From Shimia_B sp038525525 (GTDB lineage Bacteria; Pseudomonadota; Alphaproteobacteria; Rhodobacterales; Rhodobacteraceae), in assembly GCA_038525525.1 (NCBI GenBank), contig JBCBHO010000001.1, forward strand, positions 744,001 through 808,000: a DNA stretch of 64,000 nt. Reading direction: 5' to 3'. Numbering within the stretch: the stretch's first letter is position 1; every line of letters begins with the position of its first letter. This document shows positions 33,099 to 40,761 of this stretch, piece by piece. Made by a program: the position numbers and the translations under genes. The notes under the pieces were generated by a model that worked only from the letters and a program-made list of their open reading frames with translations, ran no database searches and had not been told where the DNA came from.

Positions 33099-34325
33099 AT
33101 GGCCAAGACTGTCCGCAACCCGCGCCTGGCGCTCACCTTCATCATCATCACGCTCACGATCGACGCGATGGGGATCGGGCTCATCCTGCCGGTGCTGCCC
33201 GCGCTCATCCGCGACATCACCGGGGCCGATCTCGGCCAGGCGGCGATCTGGGGCGGGATCATGACGACGCTGTTCGCGGGCATGCAGTTCCTCTTCGGGC
33301 CCATCGTGGGATCGCTGTCGGACCGCTACGGGCGGCGGCCGATCCTGCTCGGCTCGCTCGCCATCGTGGCGGTGGATTTCGTGATCATGGGGATGGCCCA
33401 TGCCATGTGGCTGCTGCTCTTGACGCGGATCATCGGAGGCATCGCCACCTCAACGCAATCGACAGCCGCGGCCTTCATCGCCGACATCTCCCCGCCGGAG
33501 AAGAAAGCCGCGAATTTCGGGCTGATCGGCGCCTCCTTCGGGATCGGCTTCGTGCTCGGGCCCATCATCGGCGGGCTTCTGGGAGAGCTCGGCCCGCGCA
33601 TGCCGTTCTTTGCCGCCGCAGCGCTCGCGGCGCTCAACCTCGTCTTCGGCTATTTCGTGCTGCCCGAGACGGTGGACGACCGCATCCGCCGGCCCTTCGA
33701 GCTCCGCCGCGCCAACCCGTTCGGCGCGCTCAAATCGGTGGCCAAGCTCGAGGATGTGCAGCGCCTCCTCCTCATCGCGTTCGTCTACGAATTCGCCTTC
33801 ATCGTCTATCCGACGGTCTGGGCCTATTTCACGCAGGAGCGGTTCGGCTGGTCGGAGGGCATGGTGGGCCTGTCGCTGGGCTGTTTCGGCATCTCCATGG
33901 CGCTCGTGCAGGGCGTTCTCATCCGCTTTGTCATGCCCCGGCTGGGCGAGCGAGGGACGATCCTTTACGGCTGCATCTTCAATGTCTTCATCTTCATCCT
34001 GCTCGGCTTCATCACCAATGGCTGGGTGGTGCTGGCGCTGACGCCGATCTCGGCGCTGGGCGCGGTGGTGACACCGGCGCTTCAGGGGCTCATGAGCCGG
34101 CGCGCGGCCGATAATCAGCAGGGGGAATTGCAGGGGGTCATCACGTCCGCCAAGGCGCTGGCGCTCATCATCTCGCCGCTCGTGATGACGCAGCTCTTCT
34201 TCCTCTACACGCGCGAGGGCGGGGCCTACCTGCCCGGCGCGCCGTTTCTTCTGAGTTCCGCGCTCGTCTTCGTTTGCCTCATGGTCTTCGTCACCCGCAA
34301 GCGGCGCGCGGACGCCACGGCATGA
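33099..34325 (+). CDS. MFS exporter of the Tet(A)-like DHA1 family
   Basis: 408 residues with twelve predicted TM helices. Motif A between helices 2 and 3, GSLSDRYGRRPILLGS, is intact. The central loop joins the two halves after helix 6. It resembles tetracycline/H+ antiporters of class A-C in sequence pattern (IDAMGIGLILPVLP at helix 1). Chromosomal relatives often export other drugs or metabolites; no TetR repressor is adjacent, so acquired tetracycline resistance is not implied. About 105 bases separate it from the hydrolase operon. Confidence 0.88.
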   Translation: MAKTVRNPRLALTFIIITLTIDAMGIGLILPVLPALIRDITGADLGQAAIWGGIMTTLFAGMQFLFGPIVGSLSDRYGRRPILLGSLAIVAVDFVIMGMAHAMWLLLLTRIIGGIATSTQSTAAAFIADISPPEKKAANFGLIGASFGIGFVLGPIIGGLLGELGPRMPFFAAAALAALNLVFGYFVLPETVDDRIRRPFELRRANPFGALKSVAKLEDVQRLLLIAFVYEFAFIVYPTVWAYFTQERFGWSEGMVGLSLGCFGISMALVQGVLIRFVMPRLGERGTILYGCIFNVFIFILLGFITNGWVVLALTPISALGAVVTPALQGLMSRRAADNQQGELQGVITSAKALALIISPLVMTQLFFLYTREGGAYLPGAPFLLSSALVFVCLMVFVTRKRRADATA

Positions 34326-34395
34326 CGCAAAGGGACTTGCTCTTTGCCACCGCCCGTAGAGGGTAGCGACAAACAGGATGGCAAGGGAGTGAGCC

Positions 34396-35481
34396 ATGGG
34401 GCGGATCAAGGCCGCGGTCGCGCGGGAATTCGGCGCGCCGCTCGTCATCGAGGAGCTTGAGCTCGCCGCGCCCCGGGCGGGCGAGGTGGAAGTCACGCTC
34501 GGGGCCTGCGCGATCTGCCATTCCGACATTTCCTATGCGGAAGGTGCCTGGGGCGGGACGCTCCCGGCCGTCTATGGCCACGAAGCCGCGGGCACGGTGA
34601 CGGATGTGGGTGAGGGCGTGCGCGGCTTTCGCACGGGCGACACGGTGATCGTCACGCTCATCCGGTCCTGTGGCACCTGCCCGTCCTGCGCGTCCGGTCG
34701 CCCGGTGATCTGCGAAACGGGTGTCGACACCTTCGCCAACGGCCCCCTCTCCACACCGGATGGCGCGCCCGTCTTGCAAGCCATGAACAGCGGGGCCTTC
34801 GCGGAAAAGGTCGTCGTGGACCAGAGCCAGGTGGTGAAGTTTACGGCCGACATGTCCATGGAGGCGGCCTCGCTCATCGCCTGCGGCGTGATCACCGGCG
34901 TGGGCGCGGTGGTGAACGCGGCAGGCCTCCGCGCGGGGCAGGACGTGGTCGTGATCGGGGCGGGCGGCGTGGGCCTCAATGCCATCCAGGGTGCGCGCAT
35001 CGCCGGTGCGCGGCGCATCGTGGCCGTGGACATGAGCGAAGAGAAGCTCGCCATCGCCCGGGATTTTGGCGCCACCGACGGCGTCCTCGCCACCGAAGCC
35101 AAGCCTTGGCGCGCGGCCATCGCGGCCATGGGGCGCGGGGCTGATGCGGTCATCGTCACCGTGGGGGCGATCCCGGCCTACGACCAAGCGCCCCGCTACC
35201 TCGCCTCGGGCGGGCGGGTGATCCTTGTGGGCATGCCGCATACGGGCCAGACGTCGGCCTACGAGCCGGTGATCCTCGCCGCCACCGGCCAGGGCATGGT
35301 GGGGTCAAAGATGGGGGATGTCGTGATCCAGCGTGATATTCCATGGATGGTCGATCTCTACGCCCAGGGGCGGCTCAAGCTCGATGAGCTCATCTCCGGG
35401 CGCTGGAGGCTGGAAGACATCAACGAGGCCATCGCGGACACGAAGACGGGCGCGGCCAAGCGGAACGTCATCGTGTTCTGA
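34396..35481 (+). CDS. Zinc-dependent alcohol dehydrogenase (MDR family)
   Basis: 361 residues. Catalytic zinc ligands Cys in GACAICHSD and His-Glu in GHEAAGTV; structural zinc site CGTCPSC...C (four Cys, residues about 95-110). Rossmann loop VIGAGGVGLNA and an Asp after the next strand (AVDMSE) pointing to NAD. Class III-like in layout; substrate unknown. A ribosome binding site (AAGGGAG) lies before the ATG. Probably cotranscribed with the enolase-superfamily gene that follows. Confidence 0.88.
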   Translation: MGRIKAAVAREFGAPLVIEELELAAPRAGEVEVTLGACAICHSDISYAEGAWGGTLPAVYGHEAAGTVTDVGEGVRGFRTGDTVIVTLIRSCGTCPSCASGRPVICETGVDTFANGPLSTPDGAPVLQAMNSGAFAEKVVVDQSQVVKFTADMSMEAASLIACGVITGVGAVVNAAGLRAGQDVVVIGAGGVGLNAIQGARIAGARRIVAVDMSEEKLAIARDFGATDGVLATEAKPWRAAIAAMGRGADAVIVTVGAIPAYDQAPRYLASGGRVILVGMPHTGQTSAYEPVILAATGQGMVGSKMGDVVIQRDIPWMVDLYAQGRLKLDELISGRWRLEDINEAIADTKTGAAKRNVIVF

Positions 35482-35534
35482 GATCGTGGGCTCCAAGCCC
35501 CACACCCGACACTCGTTGGGGTCAGCCCCCTCAT

Positions 35535-35561
35535 CCCCGAGGTCTTTCTGGAAAGATGAAG
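35535..35561 (+). repeat. CCCCGAGGT...AAAGATGAAG dispersed element
   Basis: CCCCGAGGTCTTTCTGGAAA continues with GATGAAG directly before the MR/MLE start. I recall this kind of GAGGTATTT...GGAAAGATGAAG string recurring between genes in Rhodobacteraceae. Related arms occur at 28421-28446 and, inverted, at 28508-28530. Confidence 0.5.
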
Positions 35562-35563
35562 CC

Positions 35564-36796
35564 ATGAGATTGCAGGAGCTCGACGTCATCGTTACCGCGC
35601 CGCCCGCGCCGGGCTGGGGCGGGCGGTACTGGACCCTCGTTAAGCTCACCACCAGTGACGGCGTTGTGGGCTGGGGGGAGTGTTATGCGTCCTCCGTGGG
35701 GCCTCACGCCATGGAGGCGGTCATCCGAGATGTCTTCGAGCGCCACATGGCGGGCGAGGACCCGGCGAATATCGAGCTCATGTTTCGCCGCGCCTATTCG
35801 TCGGGCTTCACGCAGCGGCCCGACCTCACGGTCATGGGCGCGTTCTCGGGGCTTGAAATCGCGTGCTGGGACATTCTCGGCAAGGCGCGCGGCGTGCCCG
35901 TCTGGAAGCTTCTGGGCGGCAAGATGAACGATCGCGTGCGGGCCTATACCTATCTCTACCCCCTGCCCTCCCATGCCCTGGCGGATTTCTGGACCTCGCC
36001 CGAGATGGCCGCCGAGGCGGCGCTGGCGGCCTGTGATGCTGGCTACACCGCGGTGAAATTCGACCCCGCGGGGCCTTACACGCTCCGTGGCGGGCATATG
36101 CCGGGGATGCGCGACATCTCCATCTCGGTGGCGTTCTGCAGAGCGATCCGGGAGGCGGTGGGCGACCGGGCCGACCTGCTCTTCGGCACCCACGGCCAGT
36201 TCACGACGGCGGGCGCGATCCGGCTGGGCCAGGCTCTCGAGCCCTACGCGCCGCTCTGGTTCGAGGAGCCCATCCCGCCCGACGCGGTTGGCGAGATGGC
36301 CAAGGTGGCGCGCGCCGTGCGGGTGCCGGTGGCCACGGGCGAGCGGCTGACGACAAAGGCGGAGTTCGCGGAGGTCCTGCGCCATGGCGCGGCTGAGATC
36401 CTGCAACCGGCGCTGGGCCGCGCGGGCGGCCTCTGGGAGGCCAAGAAGATCGCGGCGCTGGCCGAGGTGCACAACGCGCAGATGGCGCCGCATCTCTATG
36501 CCGGGCCGGTGGAATGGGCGGCGAACGTCAACTTCGCCGTCTCGATCCCCAACCTGCTCATGGCCGAGACGATCGAGACGCCCTTCCATGACGCGCTCAT
36601 CAAGGGATCGATCCGGGTGGAGGGCGGCTTCATTGCCGCGCCGGACGCCCCTGGCCTCGGGATCGAGGTGGACGAGGCGCTGGCCCGCGCCCATCCCTAC
36701 GAAGAAAGCGACCTGCACCTCCAGATGCAGGAAGCGCCCTGCGACTACGAAGAGGGCAACGCGTTCGAAGGCGGCGCGCCGGCCCCGCGCGACTAG
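35564..36796 (+). CDS. Mandelate racemase/muconate lactonizing enzyme family protein
   Basis: 410 residues. Enolase superfamily with N-terminal capping domain and a C-terminal barrel. AYTYLYP, AVKFDPAGPYTLRGGH, LLFGTHGQFT, LWFEEPIPPD and ATGERLTTKAEF trace the barrel; Glu in FEEP and TGE are metal ligands, and the His in MAPHLYAGPVEWAAN is a likely base. This pattern fits D-galactonate or related sugar-acid dehydratases, though an HxH/HxD acid-base pair needs alignment. The start was placed at MRLQELDVIV; the open sequence upstream overlaps the dehydrogenase. Confidence 0.87.
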   Translation: MRLQELDVIVTAPPAPGWGGRYWTLVKLTTSDGVVGWGECYASSVGPHAMEAVIRDVFERHMAGEDPANIELMFRRAYSSGFTQRPDLTVMGAFSGLEIACWDILGKARGVPVWKLLGGKMNDRVRAYTYLYPLPSHALADFWTSPEMAAEAALAACDAGYTAVKFDPAGPYTLRGGHMPGMRDISISVAFCRAIREAVGDRADLLFGTHGQFTTAGAIRLGQALEPYAPLWFEEPIPPDAVGEMAKVARAVRVPVATGERLTTKAEFAEVLRHGAAEILQPALGRAGGLWEAKKIAALAEVHNAQMAPHLYAGPVEWAANVNFAVSIPNLLMAETIETPFHDALIKGSIRVEGGFIAAPDAPGLGIEVDEALARAHPYEESDLHLQMQEAPCDYEEGNAFEGGAPAPRD

Positions 36797-36809
36797 ACAG
36801 GCCGCGCCT

Positions 36810-36824
36810 CTGAACGTAGTTCAA
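36810..36824. promoter_or_regulatory. TetR operator upstream of its own gene
   Basis: CTGAACGTAGTTCAA, seven bases before the TetR start codon. It shares TGAACGNNGTTCA with the three copies in front of the PspA-like gene, so autoregulation is likely. Confidence 0.75.
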
Positions 36825-36830
36825 GCAGCC

Positions 36831-37424
36831 ATGGCACGGGACACGACTGAAAAACGCGAAGCGCTGAGGACACGCCTTATCGACATCGCCGAGCGGCGGA
36901 TCGCGGAGGGCGGCCTCGCGTCGCTCAAGGCCCGGGATCTCGCGCAGGAGGCGCCCTGCTCCGTCGGTGCCATCTACACGGTCTTCGGTGACCTGAAGGC
37001 CATCGCTCTGGCCGTGAACGGGCGCACCTTCAAGCGGATCGGAGAGACGGTGGGCGCTGCCTCGCATCAAAAGGGCCTGCCACCCGAGGAGACGCTCGTG
37101 GCGCTCTCCACCGCCTACCTGCACTTTGCCACCGAGAACCCGGCTCTCTGGCGCGCGCTCTTCGACATCGAACTCACCGAGCAGGACGAGGTGCCGGACT
37201 GGTACCTCGCGGAGCTCAAGCAGCTCTTCGGTTTCATCGCGGCCCCCCTCGCGCAGGTCTACCCCGAGTATTCGGAGGCCGATATCGCGCTGATGACACG
37301 CGCGCTCTTCTCCTCCGTGCATGGCATCGTGCTCCTTGGCCTCGAGCGACGCATTTCCGGTGTGCCGCTCGAAGAGCTCGAGCGGATGATCGAGCTCGTC
37401 CTCACGAACATCGCCACGCGCTGA
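36831..37424 (+). CDS. TetR/AcrR-family repressor
   Basis: 197 residues. N-terminal helix-turn-helix (RLIDIAERRIAEGGLASLKA then DLAQEAPCSVGAIYTVFGDL) and an all-helical ligand domain of the TetR_C_33 kind (STAYLHFATENPALWRALFD). The start MARDTTEKRE was set because the DNA-binding domain begins there. Matching palindromes lie upstream of this gene and of the next, so it very likely represses both itself and the PspA-YiaAB genes. The effector is unknown. Confidence 0.9.
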   Translation: MARDTTEKREALRTRLIDIAERRIAEGGLASLKARDLAQEAPCSVGAIYTVFGDLKAIALAVNGRTFKRIGETVGAASHQKGLPPEETLVALSTAYLHFATENPALWRALFDIELTEQDEVPDWYLAELKQLFGFIAAPLAQVYPEYSEADIALMTRALFSSVHGIVLLGLERRISGVPLEELERMIELVLTNIATR

Positions 37425-37446
37425 GAAGAACGTCTCAGAAAAAAAA

Positions 37447-37519
37447 ATTGAACGCCGTTCAATCTTTTTCTTGAACGACGCTCAAGCTCTCCCATATGCA
37501 TTCCGTGAACAGCGTTCAT
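37447..37519. promoter_or_regulatory. Three TetR operators and promoter of the PspA-like gene
   Basis: ATTGAACGCCGTTCAAT (37447-37463, perfect 17-base palindrome), TTGAACGACGCTCAA (37471-37485, one mismatch) and GTGAACAGCGTTCAT (37505-37519). A plausible promoter has TTGAAC at 37471-37476 as -35 and TATGCA at 37495-37500 as -10 with an 18-base spacer, so the second operator would cover the -35 and the third the start region. Confidence 0.8.
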
Positions 37520-37534
37520 GAAAGGGAGACAACC

Positions 37535-38206
37535 ATGCTCGCAACACTCAGAACCATCTTCATCGGTGAGAGCCGGCGGGCCGAGGAAGCCGTGCGCGAT
37601 CACTACGCGCTCGATCTCATCGCCCAAAAAATCCGCGAAGCTGAGGATGGCATGGCCGCGGCCAAGGCCACGCTTGCCGCGCTCATCCAGCGCCAGCGCA
37701 GCGAGACGCGGCAGGTGGAGGGGCTGGCCAAGCGCGTCGACACGATGACGGAGCGCGCGAAGGCCGCACTGGAAGACGGAAACGACGCGCTCGCGGAAGA
37801 AGCCGCGGGGGCCATCGCCACCATGGAGAACGAAAAGACCGTCAGGGACGCTACGATCGCCCGGCTCGACGCGAAGGTGATCCGGCTCAAGGGCTCGGTG
37901 GAGGCCATGCACCGGCGCATCATCGACCTGAAGCAGGGCCAGATCGCCGCCACGGCCGCTCGCCGGGAGGCCGATACTCAAAGGCGGCTCAATCGCTCCA
38001 TCGCCCGCACGGCCCCAGCCCATGAAGCCAAGGAGCTGATCGACCGCGTGCTGGGACAGGATGATCCCTTCGAGCAGGGCCAGATCCTCGACGAGATTGA
38101 CGGCGATCTCAGCCACCACACGCTCGAGAACCGCATGGCCGCCGAAGGCTATGGCGACGCCACCAAATCCACGGCCACCGGCGTTCTTTCCAGGCTCAAA
38201 TCATAA
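37535..38206 (+). CDS. PspA/IM30-family coiled-coil protein
   Basis: 223 residues. Almost entirely helical: MLATLRTIFIGESRRAEEAV (amphipathic helix able to touch membrane) followed by long heptad-like coiled coil with KIREAEDGMAAAKATLAALI and LDAKVIRLKGSVEAMHRRI. This is the PspA/Vipp1 layout for binding and protecting stressed inner membrane. The start at MLATLRT has GGGAGA upstream. Under TetR control by its three upstream operators, and followed 24 bases later by a YiaAB membrane protein. Confidence 0.87.
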   Translation: MLATLRTIFIGESRRAEEAVRDHYALDLIAQKIREAEDGMAAAKATLAALIQRQRSETRQVEGLAKRVDTMTERAKAALEDGNDALAEEAAGAIATMENEKTVRDATIARLDAKVIRLKGSVEAMHRRIIDLKQGQIAATAARREADTQRRLNRSIARTAPAHEAKELIDRVLGQDDPFEQGQILDEIDGDLSHHTLENRMAAEGYGDATKSTATGVLSRLKS

Positions 38207-38230
38207 CACGACATCGACAGGAGACATCCC

Positions 38231-38503
38231 ATGACAAACAAGGACAACTCGCTCATCATCTTTTTCAACGGCCTCGGCATCGCCGTGTCATACGTGATGC
38301 TCGGCATCTCGCTGTGGCTCTCCACCGACGTGCCCCTCGCCACCAAAGGCTTCTGGGGTATCGGAATCCTGATGCTGACGCTCTCGCTTGTGAACTTCGT
38401 GAAGTTCCGTTTCGACGCTCAGAGCGCCGAGGACAGGATCGTGCAACTGGAAGCGGCCCGAAACGAAAAGCTTCTGAAAGAATATGTCGACGGGGAGGAG
38501 TGA
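38231..38503 (+). CDS. YiaAB two-helix membrane protein
   Basis: 90 residues. Two TM helices (about residues 10-30 and 38-58: IAVSYVMLGISLWLS and GFWGIGILMLTLSLVNFV) followed by KFRFDAQSAEDRIVQLE, a cytoplasmic helix. This matches the YiaAB two-helix domain. A likely membrane partner for the PspA-like protein. A GC-rich terminator follows. Confidence 0.82.
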   Translation: MTNKDNSLIIFFNGLGIAVSYVMLGISLWLSTDVPLATKGFWGIGILMLTLSLVNFVKFRFDAQSAEDRIVQLEAARNEKLLKEYVDGEE

Positions 38504-38533
38504 TTCGAAAGAATCAACCTCACCCGAAGCATT

Positions 38534-38561
38534 GGCCCGTGCATCCAGCACGGGCCTTTTT
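38534..38561 (+). terminator. Intrinsic terminator of the PspA-YiaAB operon
   Basis: GGCCCGTGC, loop ATCCA, GCACGGGCC, then TTTTT. Nine perfect pairs, 30 bases past the YiaAB stop. Confidence 0.93.
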
Positions 38562-38631
38562 CGTTTCCGGCATCGACGCACGCGCCTACCCACAACCCCG
38601 TACGCAAAGGCCAATCTGGCTCTTTAGCGCA

Positions 38632-38656
38632 TGCAACAATGTATGCATTGCTTGCA
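38632..38656. promoter_or_regulatory. Operator-like inverted repeat upstream of the TRAP genes
   Basis: TGCAA-CAATG-TATG-CATTG-C-TTGCA: nested inverted repeats (TGCAA/TTGCA and CAATG/CATTG) with one extra base on the right. It lies about 108 bases before the DctP-like start, in an AT-richer stretch that should hold the promoter. Resembles sites of GntR or LacI-type regulators; none is encoded nearby. Confidence 0.55.
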
Positions 38657-38763
38657 AATGCGACATTTGTGCTCTTTCCTGTTGCGGACTTGCGGCCCGT
38701 TCGCGACAAGAACCGCAGTCTTGGCGGGCCCCGTGCCCGCTGAAACGCACTGGGAGGAAAACC

Positions 38764-39807
38764 ATGAAGAAGACATTCGCAGCCCTGGCCGTCGCCGGGC
38801 TTACCGCTGGCGCCGTGCAGGCTCAGCAAACCTTCGAGATGACGTCCGCGTTCGGTCAGAACCTGCCGATCCTTGGCACGGCCGCGCTCGATTTCGTGGA
38901 CAAGATCAACGGCATCTCCACCGAGGTGGAATTCGAGCACTTCGACCCCGGCGAGCTCGTGCCCGTGCTCGAGGCCCTCGACGCCGTCTCCAACGGCTCC
39001 GTGGACGCGGCCTACACGACGGCGGGCTACTGGCAGGGCAAGATGACCGCCGCGTCGCTCTTTGCCGCCGTGCCCTTCGGCCCGGAAGCAGGCGAATTCC
39101 TCGCGTGGATGCTCTATGACGACGGGGCCGAGCTCTTCCAGGAGCTCTATGACATGAACGGCTTCAACGTGAAGGTTCTGCCCTGCGGGATCATCGCGCC
39201 GGAGACCTCTGGCTGGTTCAAGGAAGAGATCACCTCGCTCGAGGACCTGCAGGGTCTGAACATGCGCTTCTTCGGCCTCGGCGCCGAGGTCATGCAGCGC
39301 CTGGGCGTGTCCACCTCGCTTCTGGCGGGCGGTGACATCTTCCCGGCGCTTGAGCGCGGCGCGATCGACGCCACGGAGTTCTCCATGCCGCGCATCGACG
39401 CGCGCCTGGGCTTCTACAACATCGCGAAGTTCAACTACTTCCCCGGCTGGCACCAGCCCGCCACGATGTTCGAGCTCCTCATCAACGCGGACCGCTGGAA
39501 CGACCTCGACGAGCGCGCGCAGCGCCAGATCGAAGTGGCCTGCCTCGCCAACGTCACGACAAACTACGCCGAGGGTGAAGCGACGAACTTCTCGGCCATG
39601 GTCGAGAACACCGAAGAGCGTGGCGTGACCATCAAGAACTGGACGCCCGAGCAGCTCGCCGTGTTCGAGGCGACCTGGAACGAGGTGGCAGACGAGCTCG
39701 CAGCCGAAGACGAGTTCTTCGCGCGCGTCTGGGCCGACCTTCAGGAATTCCGCGAGGGCTACAACCTCTGGAATTCCAACATCTACCTGCCGCGTCCCCG
39801 CCAATAA
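38764..39807 (+). CDS. dctP: TRAP transporter substrate-binding protein
   Basis: 347 residues. Signal peptide MKKTFAALAVAGLTAGAVQA with GGGAGGAA upstream. DctP-fold periplasmic receptor: the conserved carboxylate-binding Arg is in LQGLNMRFFGLGAEV, and GAIDATEFSMP, then FYNIAKFNYFPGWHQPATMF, places it with TakP-like members that bind 2-oxo acids or similar monocarboxylates with Na+. That substrate class is inference. First gene of a dctPQM set. Confidence 0.92.
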   Translation: MKKTFAALAVAGLTAGAVQAQQTFEMTSAFGQNLPILGTAALDFVDKINGISTEVEFEHFDPGELVPVLEALDAVSNGSVDAAYTTAGYWQGKMTAASLFAAVPFGPEAGEFLAWMLYDDGAELFQELYDMNGFNVKVLPCGIIAPETSGWFKEEITSLEDLQGLNMRFFGLGAEVMQRLGVSTSLLAGGDIFPALERGAIDATEFSMPRIDARLGFYNIAKFNYFPGWHQPATMFELLINADRWNDLDERAQRQIEVACLANVTTNYAEGEATNFSAMVENTEERGVTIKNWTPEQLAVFEATWNEVADELAAEDEFFARVWADLQEFREGYNLWNSNIYLPRPRQ

Positions 39808-39812
39808 TTAGA

Positions 39813-39920
39813 GGCGCGCCCTGCCCCGTGCGGGGCGCGTTGCCACCTGCCGGTTCGCTCCGGCAGGTGGGTTTGAAACCCACCCTACCCGATGGGCGTA
39901 GGGTGGGTTTTTAACCCACC
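39813..39920. repeat. Array of stem-loops between dctP and dctQ
   Basis: After a GC hairpin ending near 39840, CCACCTGCCGG/TTCGCT/CCGGCAGGTGG (39843-39870), GGTGGGTTT/G/AAACCCACC (39866-39884) and GGTGGGTT/TTT/AACCCACC (39902-39920). The GTAGGGTGGGTTTTTAACCC string is, as I recall, a recurrent intergenic motif of Rhodobacteraceae. Such structures could protect the dctP mRNA or cut read-through into dctQM, so the receptor is made in excess of the permease. Confidence 0.8.
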
Positions 39921-39951
39921 GCAGCGTGGATATCAGATGGGAGGGGACCCC

Positions 39952-40761
39952 GTGTCAGCCAATCCAGACGAGCTCATCAAGCTTTCCGATCCAGGCGAGG
40001 TGGACCGCGCGAGCCACAATGGCGGCGACCGCTCCATCATCGGGCTCGGCAACCTCGCCGCCTGGATCTTTCCCACGCTGATGATGGTCATCGTCATCCA
40101 GGTGTTTTTCCGCAATTTCGGCCGCCTCGATATCGGGCCCGGCAACCAGGCCTGGCTCGACGACTTCCAGTGGTGGCTCTATGGCATCGCCTGCCTCGTT
40201 GGGGTGGCCTACGCGGTCACCACCAACAGCCATGTTCGCGTGGACATCTTCTACGATCACTTCAAGCCCGAGCGGAAACGCAGGATTGACCTCTTCGCCC
40301 TCGGCTGGCTCTTCCTGCCCTTCGCGCTCATCGTGTGGGAGGTGACGATCCACTACGCCGTCAGCTCCGTGCAGGCGATGGAGGGGTCGTCCTCGCCCAA
40401 CGGCCTCCACAATCTCTGGATCCTGAAGATCCTGATGAACCTGAGCTTTCTCGTGATCGGCTGGGCGTGCTTTTCGCGCTTGCGGCGGCTTCTGGGCGAG
40501 CACGGGACGACCGATGGCTGGTCTCATTTCAAGTGGCTCTTGCCCTCTGTCGCGCTCACTATCAATTTCGCGGTCTTCTACGCGCTCTGGTGGGCCTCGC
40601 GGCTGACAATGCCCGACCTGCCGGTGCGGGCGGTGTCGCGGGACGGATATCTGATGGGCGAGGTTGAATTCGGCCCCTATGAGACGCAGCTCACAGTGGT
40701 GGTCTCCCTCGTTCTGACAGCCGTCCTCGGCGCGGTCCTCTTCGCCCGGAGGGCCCGTTAA
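39952..40761 (+). CDS. dctQ: TRAP transporter small permease subunit
   Basis: 269 residues. GTG start at VSANPDELIK with GGGAGGGGA just upstream; an ATG at 39937 lies at the Shine-Dalgarno itself. DctQ core helices: WIFPTLMMVIVIQVFFRNF, WLYGIACLVGVAYAV, the conserved HVRVDIFYDHF, LFLPFALIVWEV, and LSFLVIGWACFS. Members usually have 160-200 residues; this one adds about 80 C-terminal residues with two more TM helices (VALTINFAVFYALWW, LTVVVSLVLTAVLG), as in the mannitol/chloroaromatic-like branch. Confidence 0.88.
   Translation: MSANPDELIKLSDPGEVDRASHNGGDRSIIGLGNLAAWIFPTLMMVIVIQVFFRNFGRLDIGPGNQAWLDDFQWWLYGIACLVGVAYAVTTNSHVRVDIFYDHFKPERKRRIDLFALGWLFLPFALIVWEVTIHYAVSSVQAMEGSSSPNGLHNLWILKILMNLSFLVIGWACFSRLRRLLGEHGTTDGWSHFKWLLPSVALTINFAVFYALWWASRLTMPDLPVRAVSRDGYLMGEVEFGPYETQLTVVVSLVLTAVLGAVLFARRAR

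Noticed and set aside
33099..34325. Acquired tetracycline resistance gene
   Set aside because: It is a Tet-like MFS protein, but there is no tetR, no mobile element and no change in composition; more likely a native exporter.
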